A stretch of DNA of 63,408 bases from an uncultured Bdellovibrionales bacterium (GCA_938002015.1 CALLAU010000023.1:1-63408), one strand, 5' to 3'. Counted from the first letter of the stretch, positions 54,648 to 63,261 are shown. Notes: generated by a model not told the origin, from the letters alone. Translations and numbers: made by a program.

Positions 54648-56534
54648 TTGTTAAAGTCTAAATATGTAGGGACTTTTTTCATCCTATTTCTTTATCTCCT
54701 TGTCTTTTTTGTATTCTCTGCTGAGTCTTATTACATTAAAGGGAACCTGCATGATCTTTGGATCCCGCATATAGGTGCTTATTCAATTAAAACAGGCGTT
54801 GTTTTGCATGAAGGATTACATACTTCTTTTGGATTTATATACTCATACTTAAATTATATTTCATTATTACTAATAGAATCATTTCCTGAAGGTTTCTCAA
54901 CGGCTGATATGATTTTACTTTCATCAGTCTTGTTTTCAGGTTTTACGGCTATACTTTTTGTTGGTTTAAAACTAAGTAGTCGAAACTTGTTAGACTCCAT
55001 TTTTATTCTAAGCTTATTGTTATCAATAGTATTTCAACTCAGAGATGTTTCAAAACCTTTAGATTACAACGATATACTTTGGTACGGAAGTTATAACTCT
55101 CACTTATGGGCAGTTTTACTTATTCAGATCATAAGTGTTATGAACTTTTTTAGTTTTTTAAAGGTTAAAGAAGTTCATCTTATGGAGAAGCTTGATCGAG
55201 TTTTTTGGTTCTTTATAATTCTGCAGTTTGTATGTGTATTCGTTGCTTTAAATTACAAAATCAATTTTTTTCTGGCATCATTAGCAGTTGCTTCATCAAT
55301 TTTCTTTTTTCTAAGTAATAGACTCAAAGCAATTTATTTAGCAAGTGCTTTAGCTCTACTTACTGTATCACTATTAGTGGTTTCACGTATGTTTAATTAT
55401 TCTTATATGGGCTATTTTCAGGATATATTCCATGCAGTTCAATCAAAGAAGGAGATCCCTTTTAATTGTATAACAAGCTTATTCATTTTTCTTTATTTAT
55501 ATGGAGCACTGCTTTTTGAAAGCAATGCTTTTTTTATAGATTTTAAAGCATTAAGTTCAAAAGGTTTATTTAGTTACATTTGTATTAAGGTTAAATCATT
55601 TAAGGATTATGCAAAGGAGAATCTGCAAAAAGTATCGGCCAGAATTTATATGACGGTTAGTATAGGGCTAGGGTTGTTCGTTGCTATTATTGGTGATTGG
55701 CAAAAACCAAATGTATACTTTGTTTTAGTTATTTTACTTTTTATTTGTATGTCAAAAGTGAATGCCTTCTTAAAGAGAGTATCTTATGTATTAATAAGTG
55801 CTTTTATTCTGACAAACTGTTTTTCTTATGCATTTATGCTTATTCCTAAAAGTAATATGAGTCAGCCTAGTGTTAGCGAGAAGGAAATATTGGCAAATAA
55901 AATAAGCCCTTTTAGAGCCGTTAAAGTTGTTAACAAAAAGCGTGATTTTTTGATTAAGAACTATATTGGGCTTGAAGATTTTTATAGTATTTTTTCTTCA
56001 AAAACAGATGATCCCGATTTTTTTCTTCAAATATCAAGTACATATAAGCAAAATAAAGAGAAGTGGTCGCTTCCATTTTCGAATATTGAATATAAAGCTA
56101 TGATTGATGATGCTTATAAAAAAGTAAGAGACCTTGGGTATGAGGTTGATGACGATATTATGATGTTAGAATTTGTTAATCACTTACCATTAGTGCTTGG
56201 TACTCGAATTCCAGAGGGCTCTTACCACTGGATCCATATAGGAACTACATTCTCTTATCAAAATGTAGATAAAATTCTTAAGCTTTATGAGCAAGCAGAA
56301 GCTATCTATGTCCCAATAATAAGCACTGATGGGCAAGAGCAGACATATTTAAACTGTACTTTTTATAATTGGAATTTTGAAAATGACAGGTTTATACTCT
56401 ATTCTTCTAGTCGCTATGGCTCTTTATTTGTATCTAGAGAGAAGGCTGGTAGAGTTAAAAACCTAAAGGCTTTGTCCTACAGTGCGTCTATATTGAAGTC
56501 TAATTGCGAAGATTTTTTGAAAGCGCCATATTAA
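54648..56534 (+). CDS. Polytopic membrane protein, glycan-cluster
   Basis: 628 residues, TTG start three bases after the previous stop. About ten membrane helices (to residue 400) resemble GT-C or polymerase-type membrane proteins; the first loop has SYYIKGNLHDLWIPHIGAYS. A soluble C-terminal part (about 415-628) contains YEVDDDIMMLEFVNHLPLVL and TFYNWNFENDRFILYSSS. I do not recognise the family. It may be a second lipid-linked-sugar transferase or a polymerase. Confidence 0.7.
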   Translation: MLKSKYVGTFFILFLYLLVFFVFSAESYYIKGNLHDLWIPHIGAYSIKTGVVLHEGLHTSFGFIYSYLNYISLLLIESFPEGFSTADMILLSSVLFSGFTAILFVGLKLSSRNLLDSIFILSLLLSIVFQLRDVSKPLDYNDILWYGSYNSHLWAVLLIQIISVMNFFSFLKVKEVHLMEKLDRVFWFFIILQFVCVFVALNYKINFFLASLAVASSIFFFLSNRLKAIYLASALALLTVSLLVVSRMFNYSYMGYFQDIFHAVQSKKEIPFNCITSLFIFLYLYGALLFESNAFFIDFKALSSKGLFSYICIKVKSFKDYAKENLQKVSARIYMTVSIGLGLFVAIIGDWQKPNVYFVLVILLFICMSKVNAFLKRVSYVLISAFILTNCFSYAFMLIPKSNMSQPSVSEKEILANKISPFRAVKVVNKKRDFLIKNYIGLEDFYSIFSSKTDDPDFFLQISSTYKQNKEKWSLPFSNIEYKAMIDDAYKKVRDLGYEVDDDIMMLEFVNHLPLVLGTRIPEGSYHWIHIGTTFSYQNVDKILKLYEQAEAIYVPIISTDGQEQTYLNCTFYNWNFENDRFILYSSSRYGSLFVSREKAGRVKNLKALSYSASILKSNCEDFLKAPY

Positions 56535-56564
56535 GGTATAAGTTTTTATAAGTGAGGGTTTAAA

Positions 56565-57344
56565 ATGCAAGTTGTAATACCAATGACAGGTTACGGATCA
56601 AGGTTTAAGGCCGCTGGTTATGAGAGGCTAAAGCCATTTATTGAAATTCATGGGAAACCTATGGTTGATTGGGTGCTTAAAATGTTTCCTGATGTAGAAG
56701 ATGAAATTTTATTTATATGCAGGCAGGAGCATTTAAATGAATTAGATTATATGGAGTCTGAACTTAAAAAAGTTGCTTCAGATGCTCGTATCTATGCTAT
56801 TGAAAAATGGGAAAAGAAGGGCCCTGTTAATGATGTTTTAAAAGCGTCAAACTTAATTGATAACGAAGAACCTGTTCTAGTTTGTTATTGTGATTATTAC
56901 ATGCAATGGGATTATAAGCAGTTTAAAAAAGACGTTGAAAGACTTAACTGTGAGGGGGCGATACCTTGTTATAGTGGGTTCCACCCTCACTTGCTTCCTG
57001 AAAGAAATGTCTACGCTTCTTGTAAAGTCGATGGTGATGAGAACCTTGTGGAGATTAAAGAGAAATTTTCTTGGGAGAAAGATAAAACTAAGTCTAGGCA
57101 CTCTGCAGGTCTTTATTACTTTAAAACAGGCGCGTTGATGAAGAAGTACTTTCAAAAAACTGTGGATGAAGATGATAATCTTAATGGAGAGTACTATGCA
57201 TCCTTGCCTTATAATAATTTAGTAAAGGATGGTTTAAAGGTCTGGTGTCCAAACAATATAGATAAATTTTGTCAGTGGGGCACACCAGAAGATATGCAGG
57301 AGTATTTGTTTTGGGTAGAAACCATCAAGGAGTTTAGGGTATGA
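56565..57344 (+). CDS. Sugar-phosphate nucleotidyltransferase, first copy
   Basis: 259 residues. The nucleotide-binding N-terminus QVVIPMTGYGSRFKAAGYER and KPFIEIHGKPMVDWVL are typical of NTP-transferase enzymes (consensus GxGxR and K). YCDYYMQWD supplies the metal-binding aspartate region. The C-terminal LKVWCPNNIDKFCQWGTPED is shared with the next gene. It should activate a sugar or polyol phosphate as an NDP derivative. Its stop overlaps the next gene by four bases. Confidence 0.85.
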   Translation: MQVVIPMTGYGSRFKAAGYERLKPFIEIHGKPMVDWVLKMFPDVEDEILFICRQEHLNELDYMESELKKVASDARIYAIEKWEKKGPVNDVLKASNLIDNEEPVLVCYCDYYMQWDYKQFKKDVERLNCEGAIPCYSGFHPHLLPERNVYASCKVDGDENLVEIKEKFSWEKDKTKSRHSAGLYYFKTGALMKKYFQKTVDEDDNLNGEYYASLPYNNLVKDGLKVWCPNNIDKFCQWGTPEDMQEYLFWVETIKEFRV

Positions 57345-58141
57345 TTATATTAATTCCAATGGGTGGTAAAGGAACCCGTTTTAGTGATGCTGGTTATAAA
57401 ATTAATAAGGCCTGCATACCTACTACTGACAGGCATACAGGTCAGGTGCTACCTATGGTTGTTTGTGCTATGAAGGATGTGCCTGGTATTGACGAGAATA
57501 ATAATAAAATTATATGTGTTGATAGAGATTTTCATGCTAAAAATGGAACTGAAGAAGAAATAAAGAAGCATTTCCCAGAAACAATTTTTATTCACGATCA
57601 TGTACTTTTAGACCAAGCGTTTGGGTGTTTTTTAGCTCGAGAGCACTTGAAATCAGATGAAGAACTTTTTGTTGGAGCGTGTGATAATGGAATCTCATTT
57701 GATAGAAAAGCATTTGATGAAGTTAAAAAAGATGCAGATGTTTTAATGATAAGTCACACGAATGATACTAATATTGAGCAAAACCCTTATGCTCACAGTT
57801 GGGCAAAACTTAAATCTAAAAGCTCAACAGAAATAGAAAGTATTTCTTTAAAACAACCTATTAGTGAAAACCCGATGCAAGATCATGCAACGACTGGAAT
57901 GTTCTGGTTTAAAAATGCATCAGTTTTCTTAAAGCATTTAGAAACTATGATCTGGGAAAAAGATCATTTAAATGGTAAATACTATGTTGAAAAGGTCCTG
58001 CAATATTGTATTGATGAAGGCTTAAAAGTTAAGTATTTTGATGTTAAGTATTTTTGTTGGGGAACACCAGCGGACTATGAAGGGTATGAAAATACTATTA
58101 AGTACTGGAAAGGTTTTTTAGAAAGAGAGAGCCAGTTATGA
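57341..58141 (+). CDS. Sugar-phosphate nucleotidyltransferase, second copy
   Basis: 266 residues, a distant paralogue of the gene before it. IILIPMGGKGTRFSDAGYKI is the nucleotide motif; ELFVGACDNGISFD holds the metal aspartate; KYFCWGTPADYEGYEN closes the domain. Two adjacent, divergent nucleotidyltransferases imply two activated sugars, or one enzyme and one regulatory partner. ATG overlaps upstream and the stop overlaps the glycosyltransferase gene. Confidence 0.85.
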   Translation: MIILIPMGGKGTRFSDAGYKINKACIPTTDRHTGQVLPMVVCAMKDVPGIDENNNKIICVDRDFHAKNGTEEEIKKHFPETIFIHDHVLLDQAFGCFLAREHLKSDEELFVGACDNGISFDRKAFDEVKKDADVLMISHTNDTNIEQNPYAHSWAKLKSKSSTEIESISLKQPISENPMQDHATTGMFWFKNASVFLKHLETMIWEKDHLNGKYYVEKVLQYCIDEGLKVKYFDVKYFCWGTPADYEGYENTIKYWKGFLERESQL

Positions 58142-58875
58142 GTCAAAAACTTTCATTAGCTATACCATGTTTTAATGAATCTAAAAATATTCAAATTGTT
58201 TTAGATCAACTTAGTGAGATTTCAAAAAATAGCGATATTGATTTAGAGGTAATAGTTATAGATGGGGGCTCTACAGATAACACTCAAGCTGAATTAAAGT
58301 TAAGATTTCAAGACTTGCCAGGTGAAAACTTTAAACTTGTGCTAAGAGAAACTAGAGGTGGCTACGGTAATGACATCATGGAAGCACTCAGCCACGCTAG
58401 TGGTGATGTACTTAGTTGGACCCATGCAGATTTGCAAACTGACCCTAGTGATGTTGTAAAAGCATATGACCTTTATAAAAAGAATGCTCAAGGAGAAGAT
58501 TCTAAAGTCTTTGTTAAAGGGGTAAGAAAAAACAGAAGACTGCTGGAAGCTTTTTTTTCTTTTGGTATGGAGCTTGTATCATGGCTTGCACTGAGAGTTT
58601 ACTTAACTGATATCAATGCTCAGCCTAAGATGTTTTCTCGCAAATTTTATGAAAAGTATTTAAAAGAAGGTCATCCTGGTGATTTCTCTTTAGACTTATA
58701 CGCGCTTTATCTTGCTAAAATAAATGGGTATAAAATTTATACCTTACCTGTTTATTTTAAGAAACGTATTCATGGAGAAGCCAAAGGTGGCGGAGGCGGT
58801 TGGAAAATGCGTATTAATCTAATCAAAAGAACCTTTAGGTACATATTTAAACTTAGGCGCAAGGTTCTTGCCTAG
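58138..58875 (+). CDS. Glycosyltransferase family 2 (DPM1/GtrB-like)
   Basis: 245 residues. LSLAIPCFNESKNIQIVLDQ and VIVIDGGSTDNTQAELK begin a GT-A fold. The metal region is SWTHADLQTDPSDV, and YLTDINAQPKMFSRKFYEK matches dolichyl/undecaprenyl phosphate sugar synthases. There is no C-terminal membrane pair, so it resembles DPM1 more than GtrB. It would load a sugar onto undecaprenyl phosphate for GtrA and the membrane transferases. Last gene of the run. Confidence 0.88.
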   Translation: MSQKLSLAIPCFNESKNIQIVLDQLSEISKNSDIDLEVIVIDGGSTDNTQAELKLRFQDLPGENFKLVLRETRGGYGNDIMEALSHASGDVLSWTHADLQTDPSDVVKAYDLYKKNAQGEDSKVFVKGVRKNRRLLEAFFSFGMELVSWLALRVYLTDINAQPKMFSRKFYEKYLKEGHPGDFSLDLYALYLAKINGYKIYTLPVYFKKRIHGEAKGGGGGWKMRINLIKRTFRYIFKLRRKVLA

Positions 58876-58924
58876 TTTTATGTATTAAGAAACTAATTTA
58901 ATTGGTAGAAAGAGACAGTTTATC

Positions 58925-59158
58925 CTAGTCACAGTCATGAGTGTGACCATCAGAACTGTGATGCTTATGATCTCCATGCTTGTAATCAACATGATCGTCA
59001 TGAGACTTACCTTTATGTCCACACTGTTTCTTATGTTTGTGAGCATGGCCTTTGTGGTGTTTATGGGCGTGTCCGTGGTGGCTATGGTTTTTGTGCTTGG
59101 TGTGCTTACAGTTTATAAGTAAGAAAGAAAGAGCGCATGCTAAAATAATTGATTTCAC
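58925..59158 (-). CDS. Histidine-rich lipoprotein, probable metal binder
   Basis: 77 residues. The signal ends with the lipobox LLINC (Cys17). Of the remaining 60 residues 21 are histidine, in runs such as HAHKHHKGHAHKHKK, mixed with Lys, Asp and two cysteines. Such proteins bind zinc, nickel or copper at the cell surface or in the periplasm. It is divergent from tonB, and the palindrome at 59283-59297 lies between the two starts, so it probably belongs to the metal regulon. Confidence 0.8.
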   Translation of the reverse strand: MKSIILACALSFLLINCKHTKHKNHSHHGHAHKHHKGHAHKHKKQCGHKGKSHDDHVDYKHGDHKHHSSDGHTHDCD

Positions 59159-59282
59159 GGTAAATACCCCATATTTAAGTTATAATTTTACTTATTTATA
59201 AACCACTCTTAAGCCTAAGAGAAAGCTTTTTGTCTGGATTTTAGAAAGAATTTAGTGTGAAAAGGTAAAAAAACCTTGATAA

Positions 59283-59297
59283 TGCAACCTTGTTGCA
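59283..59297. promoter_or_regulatory. 15-bp palindromic operator, site 1
   Basis: TGCAAC-CTT-GTTGCA, between the divergent His-rich lipoprotein and tonB genes, 35 bases before the tonB ATG. The same sequence recurs at 62669 and, in reverse orientation, at 63224. It is a good candidate site for a metal-responsive Fur-family repressor such as Zur. Confidence 0.75.
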
Positions 59298-59331
59298 CTA
59301 AAAATCTAGCAAGGAGTAAAAAAAAGAGCAT

Positions 59332-59964
59332 ATGGGTAATCAGAATCAATTAAATGCGATTTTATTAAGTTTAGCACTTCATATGCTGGCTTTTGTTTTC
59401 TTATTTGATTTTAACAAAGCCCCTGAGCAGGTTAGACCTGTTGAAATTGAGCTTATTTCTTCTGGAGATATCACTAAGCCTGTAGCAAAAAAATCTGAAT
59501 ACAAGATAAAGGACTCAGTGGTTAAAAAGCTAAAAAAAGAAAAGAGCGCTTTAGTTAATGAAAAATTTGAAGACAGACTTAAAGCTCAAGAAGAAACTGC
59601 GGCATTAAAAAAGCCTTTAGTGGGTGAATCAAATGTTGAGCTTGAGTTAGAAGGTGTGGCTCCAAAAAATGAACGCCAAAAATACCTTGCTCAGGTTCGA
59701 GGAAAAATTGCAATGGGGCAGGTGTATCCAAAAGCATCGAGACGGTTTCGTGAAGAAGGAACTGTGAGACTTCTTCTTACCGTCGAAAGAAATGGTTCTT
59801 TATCAAAAATTGAAGTTGTTGGAAAATCTAAATTTAAAAGACTAGATGATGCAGCTTTAAAAGCTGTGACAAAAGTTGCCCCGTTTAACAGTTTTCCAAA
59901 AACCGTTGCTTTTCATAAATGGAAAATAAAGTTGCCTATTAAATTTTCTTTATCGCATAATTAA
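59332..59964 (+). CDS. tonB: TonB-family energy transducer
   Basis: 210 residues. A short tail and one membrane anchor (about 9-24) precede RPVEIELISSG, a Lys/Glu-rich periplasmic stretch and the C-terminal TonB domain (RGKIAMGQVYPKASRRFREE, then GTVRLLLTVERNGSLSKIEV and FNSFPKTV). It transmits the proton-motive force to outer-membrane receptors, probably the convergent receptor gene at 59982. AAGGAG lies about 15 bases before the ATG. exbB and exbD are not in view. Confidence 0.9.
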   Translation: MGNQNQLNAILLSLALHMLAFVFLFDFNKAPEQVRPVEIELISSGDITKPVAKKSEYKIKDSVVKKLKKEKSALVNEKFEDRLKAQEETAALKKPLVGESNVELELEGVAPKNERQKYLAQVRGKIAMGQVYPKASRRFREEGTVRLLLTVERNGSLSKIEVVGKSKFKRLDDAALKAVTKVAPFNSFPKTVAFHKWKIKLPIKFSLSHN

Positions 59965-59981
59965 AAACTAAGAACTTATTT

Positions 59982-62078
59982 TTAGAATTTATAAGCAAGC
60001 TTTAAATAATATTCTCTTCCTCTATTAGGACCCCAAACATGGCGGTTGTCTAAATGTGTGTGATTGTCATGAAGGTGCCACATGGCTGGGCTATCGCCTT
60101 CTCCAGTCTGGGTATAATCAAAGAGATTTTGAACTCCGAGTGTAAGTTCTAAGCTCTTAATTTTTTTAGCAACACTTGCATCAATTTGCCAAAAAGCTGG
60201 AGATTTTTGTCCTTTTTGATCAAAGACAGTTCCAAAAAAAGGATCACTTATATTATAAAAGTTTGGGTATTGGTGGTACTTACTAAGGTTGCGTGCTCCA
60301 ATCCATGTTCCGCTGAGTAAAAAAGTGTAACCATTATACTCATATTCGGATCTTATATTTACTCTATCTTCAATTGCAGCTGTTGGAAGTTTTCTCTTGT
60401 AATCATCTGTGTAATTAAATCGTTCATAACTAAATTCTACAAGCCAGCCAGGCAGAGGCTTTACGCCCATAAGAATATCATAAACAAAAATATTATGGTC
60501 TTCTTGATCATTAACAAATCGAAGTGGTCCTGAATGAGCAACTAATGGATCTAAGGGGTAGGACATATTCTCTAAATGTGTGTAGTGAGCACTTGGAGTA
60601 AAATAGTAGTGAGGGGTATTGTAACTGAGTGAATAAACTAGGGAGTGTGATTTCTCAAGTTCAGTGATATCAACAATAAAGCCATCATAGGCTCCATGAG
60701 CAGATTCCACAGAAGTTAATGGCATCCTATAACCGTACCCGTAGGCGAACTGCTGGCTTAAGTAATCAGTATTTTGCCACTTTATTGAAAGTCTTGGAGA
60801 GGCTATGGTTTTATTAATAGAGTTAAGTTCAAGCCATTTGTTTTCAAGTCTTTCAAGTCTTAAAGCTGATGAAATTTCAAGATTTTCAGTAGGAAACCAT
60901 TCGTGTTGAGCAAACAAAGAATAAGCAAAGTAATCAAAGTCATCCCTTGGAATATTGTTAGTGTCATACATTATTTCTGATTCTGAACGTAAAAACTCAG
61001 AACGTAGAGACAGGCCAAGTTTAGTGATTTGATTTTCTTTTAACTGGTGTTGCCAAATAAGATCTGAATAAAGAGTGGTGTTTTTAGTGAGGTAGTCAAA
61101 ACCATGCATATAATAAGACTCTTGTTCATATATGGCGCCCGCTAAGTTCCATTCGATGAGGTTCTTTGAATCAATGTGAGAGGTAAGTTTTGAGGTAAGC
61201 TCAGACCTTTTAACACCAATATACTCACTGATTCTTGAAATATCCCCTGTATAGTCTTTTCTTACATCTCCATCTACAAAATCAGTATCAGAAGCTTGAA
61301 TGGTAACGGGCTCTTTAAGTTTAAACATCTTAGTATTACCGCCAATAATTTCCATATCTGCATAACTTAGTCGTGTCACCCACTGGGTTCTAGCAGAAAG
61401 GTTCATAATTTGTTTTAAATAAAAAGAATAGCGACTTTTATAAGGGCTTTCTGCAAAACCATTATTATCGACATCCCAGCTTTCTTGACTATTATACTCT
61501 CCACCAACAGCAAGCTTATAATTATCAAGAACATAGTTATGAGAAAGTTGTAGTGTTTGAGTTTCTTGATCACCGATAAAAAGTGATGCCTTGCTTCCAG
61601 TTTCATCCGGATCAATTGTTATTATGTTTATGGACCCGCCAATAGCTTCTGGATTTAAGAGCGCGCCACCAGTACCTCTTTTTACTTCAATTTCTTGAAC
61701 TGATTGAAGTGAAACGGCATCGTAGCCATAGACTGAAGAGATTGCAGAGTACAGTGGTACACCATCAATTAGTACAGAAGTGTGATCTCCTCTTAAGCCA
61801 TTAATACTAATTCTTTTTGCCCCACAGTTTACACAGTAATCTTGGCTATCGACCCCAACTTGTCGATCAAGAGCTTCATTTAAGGTTGTTACAGAGGACT
61901 TCTCAATCCTGTCTTTTTTTATAACATCAACTCTATCTGTTGTATATTGACGGCTTTGACTGATTTTTTCCCCATCGGGTGTAACTAAAACTTCAGAAAC
62001 TTCAGACGTGTTATCTGCATAAGATAAGCACGTAAAGAAAAGTGTATTAAGAAAAAATAAGCAATAAGTCAGATACAT
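59982..62078 (-). CDS. TonB-dependent outer-membrane receptor, likely for metal
   Basis: 698 residues. A signal peptide (MYLTYCLFFLNTLFFTCLSY-type) precedes a TonB-box-like SEVLVT, a plug domain (residues about 45-160: LNEALDRQVGVDSQ, ISINGLRGDHTSVLIDGVPL, VEIKRGTGG-type motif, EAIGGSINIITID) and a barrel ending in aromatic F. The plug has YCVNCGAKR (Cys82, Cys85), a possible metal-binding or disulfide CxxC. Late loops are His-rich (HLHDNHTHLDNRHVWG). Together with the shared palindrome and the His-rich lipoprotein this favours a metal or metallophore substrate. It is second in a minus-strand operon with the gene at 62094. Confidence 0.9.
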   Translation of the reverse strand: MYLTYCLFFLNTLFFTCLSYADNTSEVSEVLVTPDGEKISQSRQYTTDRVDVIKKDRIEKSSVTTLNEALDRQVGVDSQDYCVNCGAKRISINGLRGDHTSVLIDGVPLYSAISSVYGYDAVSLQSVQEIEVKRGTGGALLNPEAIGGSINIITIDPDETGSKASLFIGDQETQTLQLSHNYVLDNYKLAVGGEYNSQESWDVDNNGFAESPYKSRYSFYLKQIMNLSARTQWVTRLSYADMEIIGGNTKMFKLKEPVTIQASDTDFVDGDVRKDYTGDISRISEYIGVKRSELTSKLTSHIDSKNLIEWNLAGAIYEQESYYMHGFDYLTKNTTLYSDLIWQHQLKENQITKLGLSLRSEFLRSESEIMYDTNNIPRDDFDYFAYSLFAQHEWFPTENLEISSALRLERLENKWLELNSINKTIASPRLSIKWQNTDYLSQQFAYGYGYRMPLTSVESAHGAYDGFIVDITELEKSHSLVYSLSYNTPHYYFTPSAHYTHLENMSYPLDPLVAHSGPLRFVNDQEDHNIFVYDILMGVKPLPGWLVEFSYERFNYTDDYKRKLPTAAIEDRVNIRSEYEYNGYTFLLSGTWIGARNLSKYHQYPNFYNISDPFFGTVFDQKGQKSPAFWQIDASVAKKIKSLELTLGVQNLFDYTQTGEGDSPAMWHLHDNHTHLDNRHVWGPNRGREYYLKLAYKF

Positions 62079-62093
62079 TTATTTAAGTGAGCT

Positions 62094-62648
62094 TTAAAAT
62101 TCAGCGTCTTCAAACCTCATAAAAGCTTCCTCAACTTCTAATAAATCTTCAGAGGTTGTGACTTTAATAAGGTTCTTACAATTAACGGGGTCGTGATGGC
62201 CTGCTTCAGCATGCCAATAACGAAAGCTATAGTTTTGAATTTCTTTTTCAGCAGTTGTTAACACAGCCGCACTTTTAACAAGTGCGGCATCTGTTCGGTC
62301 TAAGTAAGCGTAAGCAAATAGCCCATTTCTTTGAATGAAGTTAGTGTCATAGGGTCCTAGAGCGACATAAATAAGTTCACCAGTTTTTGAAAAATGCTGA
62401 AGAGCTGAAACTACCCTTATTCTCATTTTTAAACCTTCACTTAATGTTACGGTTTCTAAGAAACAGCTAGTGATTTCGATCTTGATGTCTCTGCCAGGTA
62501 TTACCTCTTTAGTTTCTACTTCACCAATGTAGTAGGTGGCTACAGGGTTAAGCTCGGCTAAAGATGTTGAATAGATAAGGGTGTAAATACTTATAAGAAG
62601 TAGGGCTTTAAAAGCCTTATCAATATTGTAAAAGTAACTATGGATCAT
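62094..62648 (-). CDS. Exported protein of unknown function, first in the receptor operon
   Basis: 184 residues with an N-terminal hydrophobic segment (about 13-30). The mature part is beta-rich and has a cluster of possible metal ligands in WHAEAGHHDPVNC (His146, His151, His152, Cys157) plus Cys62. It lies 15 bases upstream of the receptor gene, transcribed from the region that holds palindrome site 2. It may hand metal to or from the receptor; I do not recognise the family. Confidence 0.7.
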   Translation of the reverse strand: MIHSYFYNIDKAFKALLLISIYTLIYSTSLAELNPVATYYIGEVETKEVIPGRDIKIEITSCFLETVTLSEGLKMRIRVVSALQHFSKTGELIYVALGPYDTNFIQRNGLFAYAYLDRTDAALVKSAAVLTTAEKEIQNYSFRYWHAEAGHHDPVNCKNLIKVTTSEDLLEVEEAFMRFEDAEF

Positions 62649-62668
62649 TCCTGCACCTCAATATTTGT

Positions 62669-62683
62669 TGCAACCTTGTTGCA
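62669..62683. promoter_or_regulatory. 15-bp palindromic operator, site 2
   Basis: TGCAAC-CTT-GTTGCA in the 57-base gap between two divergent genes, 21 bases from the minus-strand ATG and 22 from the plus-strand ATG. It overlaps a TTGCAA that could be the -35 box of the plus-strand gene. One bound dimer could silence both directions. Confidence 0.75.
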
Positions 62684-62705
62684 TTTTTGATAAGTTTTAT
62701 TTCTG

Positions 62706-63218
62706 ATGTTGTCAACTTTTAGAGCCTTTAAAAAGCACTTTTTTACTTTATTTATATTAAAATCACTTATATTCAGTGTATCTCAAGTTTCTGGTCTAGA
62801 GTTAGAAGCTTCAAGTTTTAATTTTTACAACCAAAACCTCGAAAACTTAAGTAACTATAAAAAGCTTGATACATCTGTTTTTAAGGGCTTTAAATCGGTT
62901 TGGGTAGCCTTTGAAAAAGACTGTACGAGTTGTAAGAAGCAATTAAATGATTTGAAGTGTCTTTCTAAAGAAGTAAAAATCATAGCACTTGGCGCTACAG
63001 GTGCCAGGCAGCAATTAGTAAGTGCTTTGCGCACAATAACTCAAAGTAACCTTATAAAACTTAAAGCCTCAAAAAAAATGAGAGATTATTTAGATTTTTC
63101 CCTTACTCCAACTACCTATCTTGTTAATAGTACTGGAGAAATTATTAAGAAAGTCTATGGCAGGGTGCCTTGTCATAATCTTAAAAAAAAGCTTGATATT
63201 GATGATAATAGAGGTTAG
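62706..63218 (+). CDS. Exported thioredoxin-like protein
   Basis: 170 residues. A signal sequence (to about residue 30) is followed by a thioredoxin-like fold: VWVAFEKDCTSCKKQLNDL with CTSC (Cys73, Cys76), and LTPTTYLVNSTGEIIKKVYG with the cis-proline loop. A further cysteine pair member is in RVPCHNL. In a metal regulon it may reduce cysteines of metal-binding partners or act as a metallochaperone. It lies next to operator site 2, and site 3 follows its stop. Confidence 0.75.
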   Translation: MLSTFRAFKKHFFTLFILKSLIFSVSQVSGLELEASSFNFYNQNLENLSNYKKLDTSVFKGFKSVWVAFEKDCTSCKKQLNDLKCLSKEVKIIALGATGARQQLVSALRTITQSNLIKLKASKKMRDYLDFSLTPTTYLVNSTGEIIKKVYGRVPCHNLKKKLDIDDNRG

Positions 63219-63223
63219 CTAAA

Positions 63224-63238
63224 TGCAACAAGGTTGCA
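63224..63238. promoter_or_regulatory. 15-bp palindromic operator, site 3
   Basis: TGCAAC-AAG-GTTGCA, the exact reverse complement of sites 1 and 2. It lies six bases after the thioredoxin-like gene and 24 bases before the next ATG, so the next gene likely has its own regulated promoter. Confidence 0.75.
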
Positions 63239-63261
63239 TTTTAAAACAAAGGAGTTAATAA

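Noticed and set aside
58937..59122. Plus-strand hydrophobic frame opposite the His-rich lipoprotein
   Set aside because: His codons (CAT/CAC) read on the other strand give Met and Val, which makes a false membrane-like protein. The minus-strand lipobox and signal peptide are convincing.
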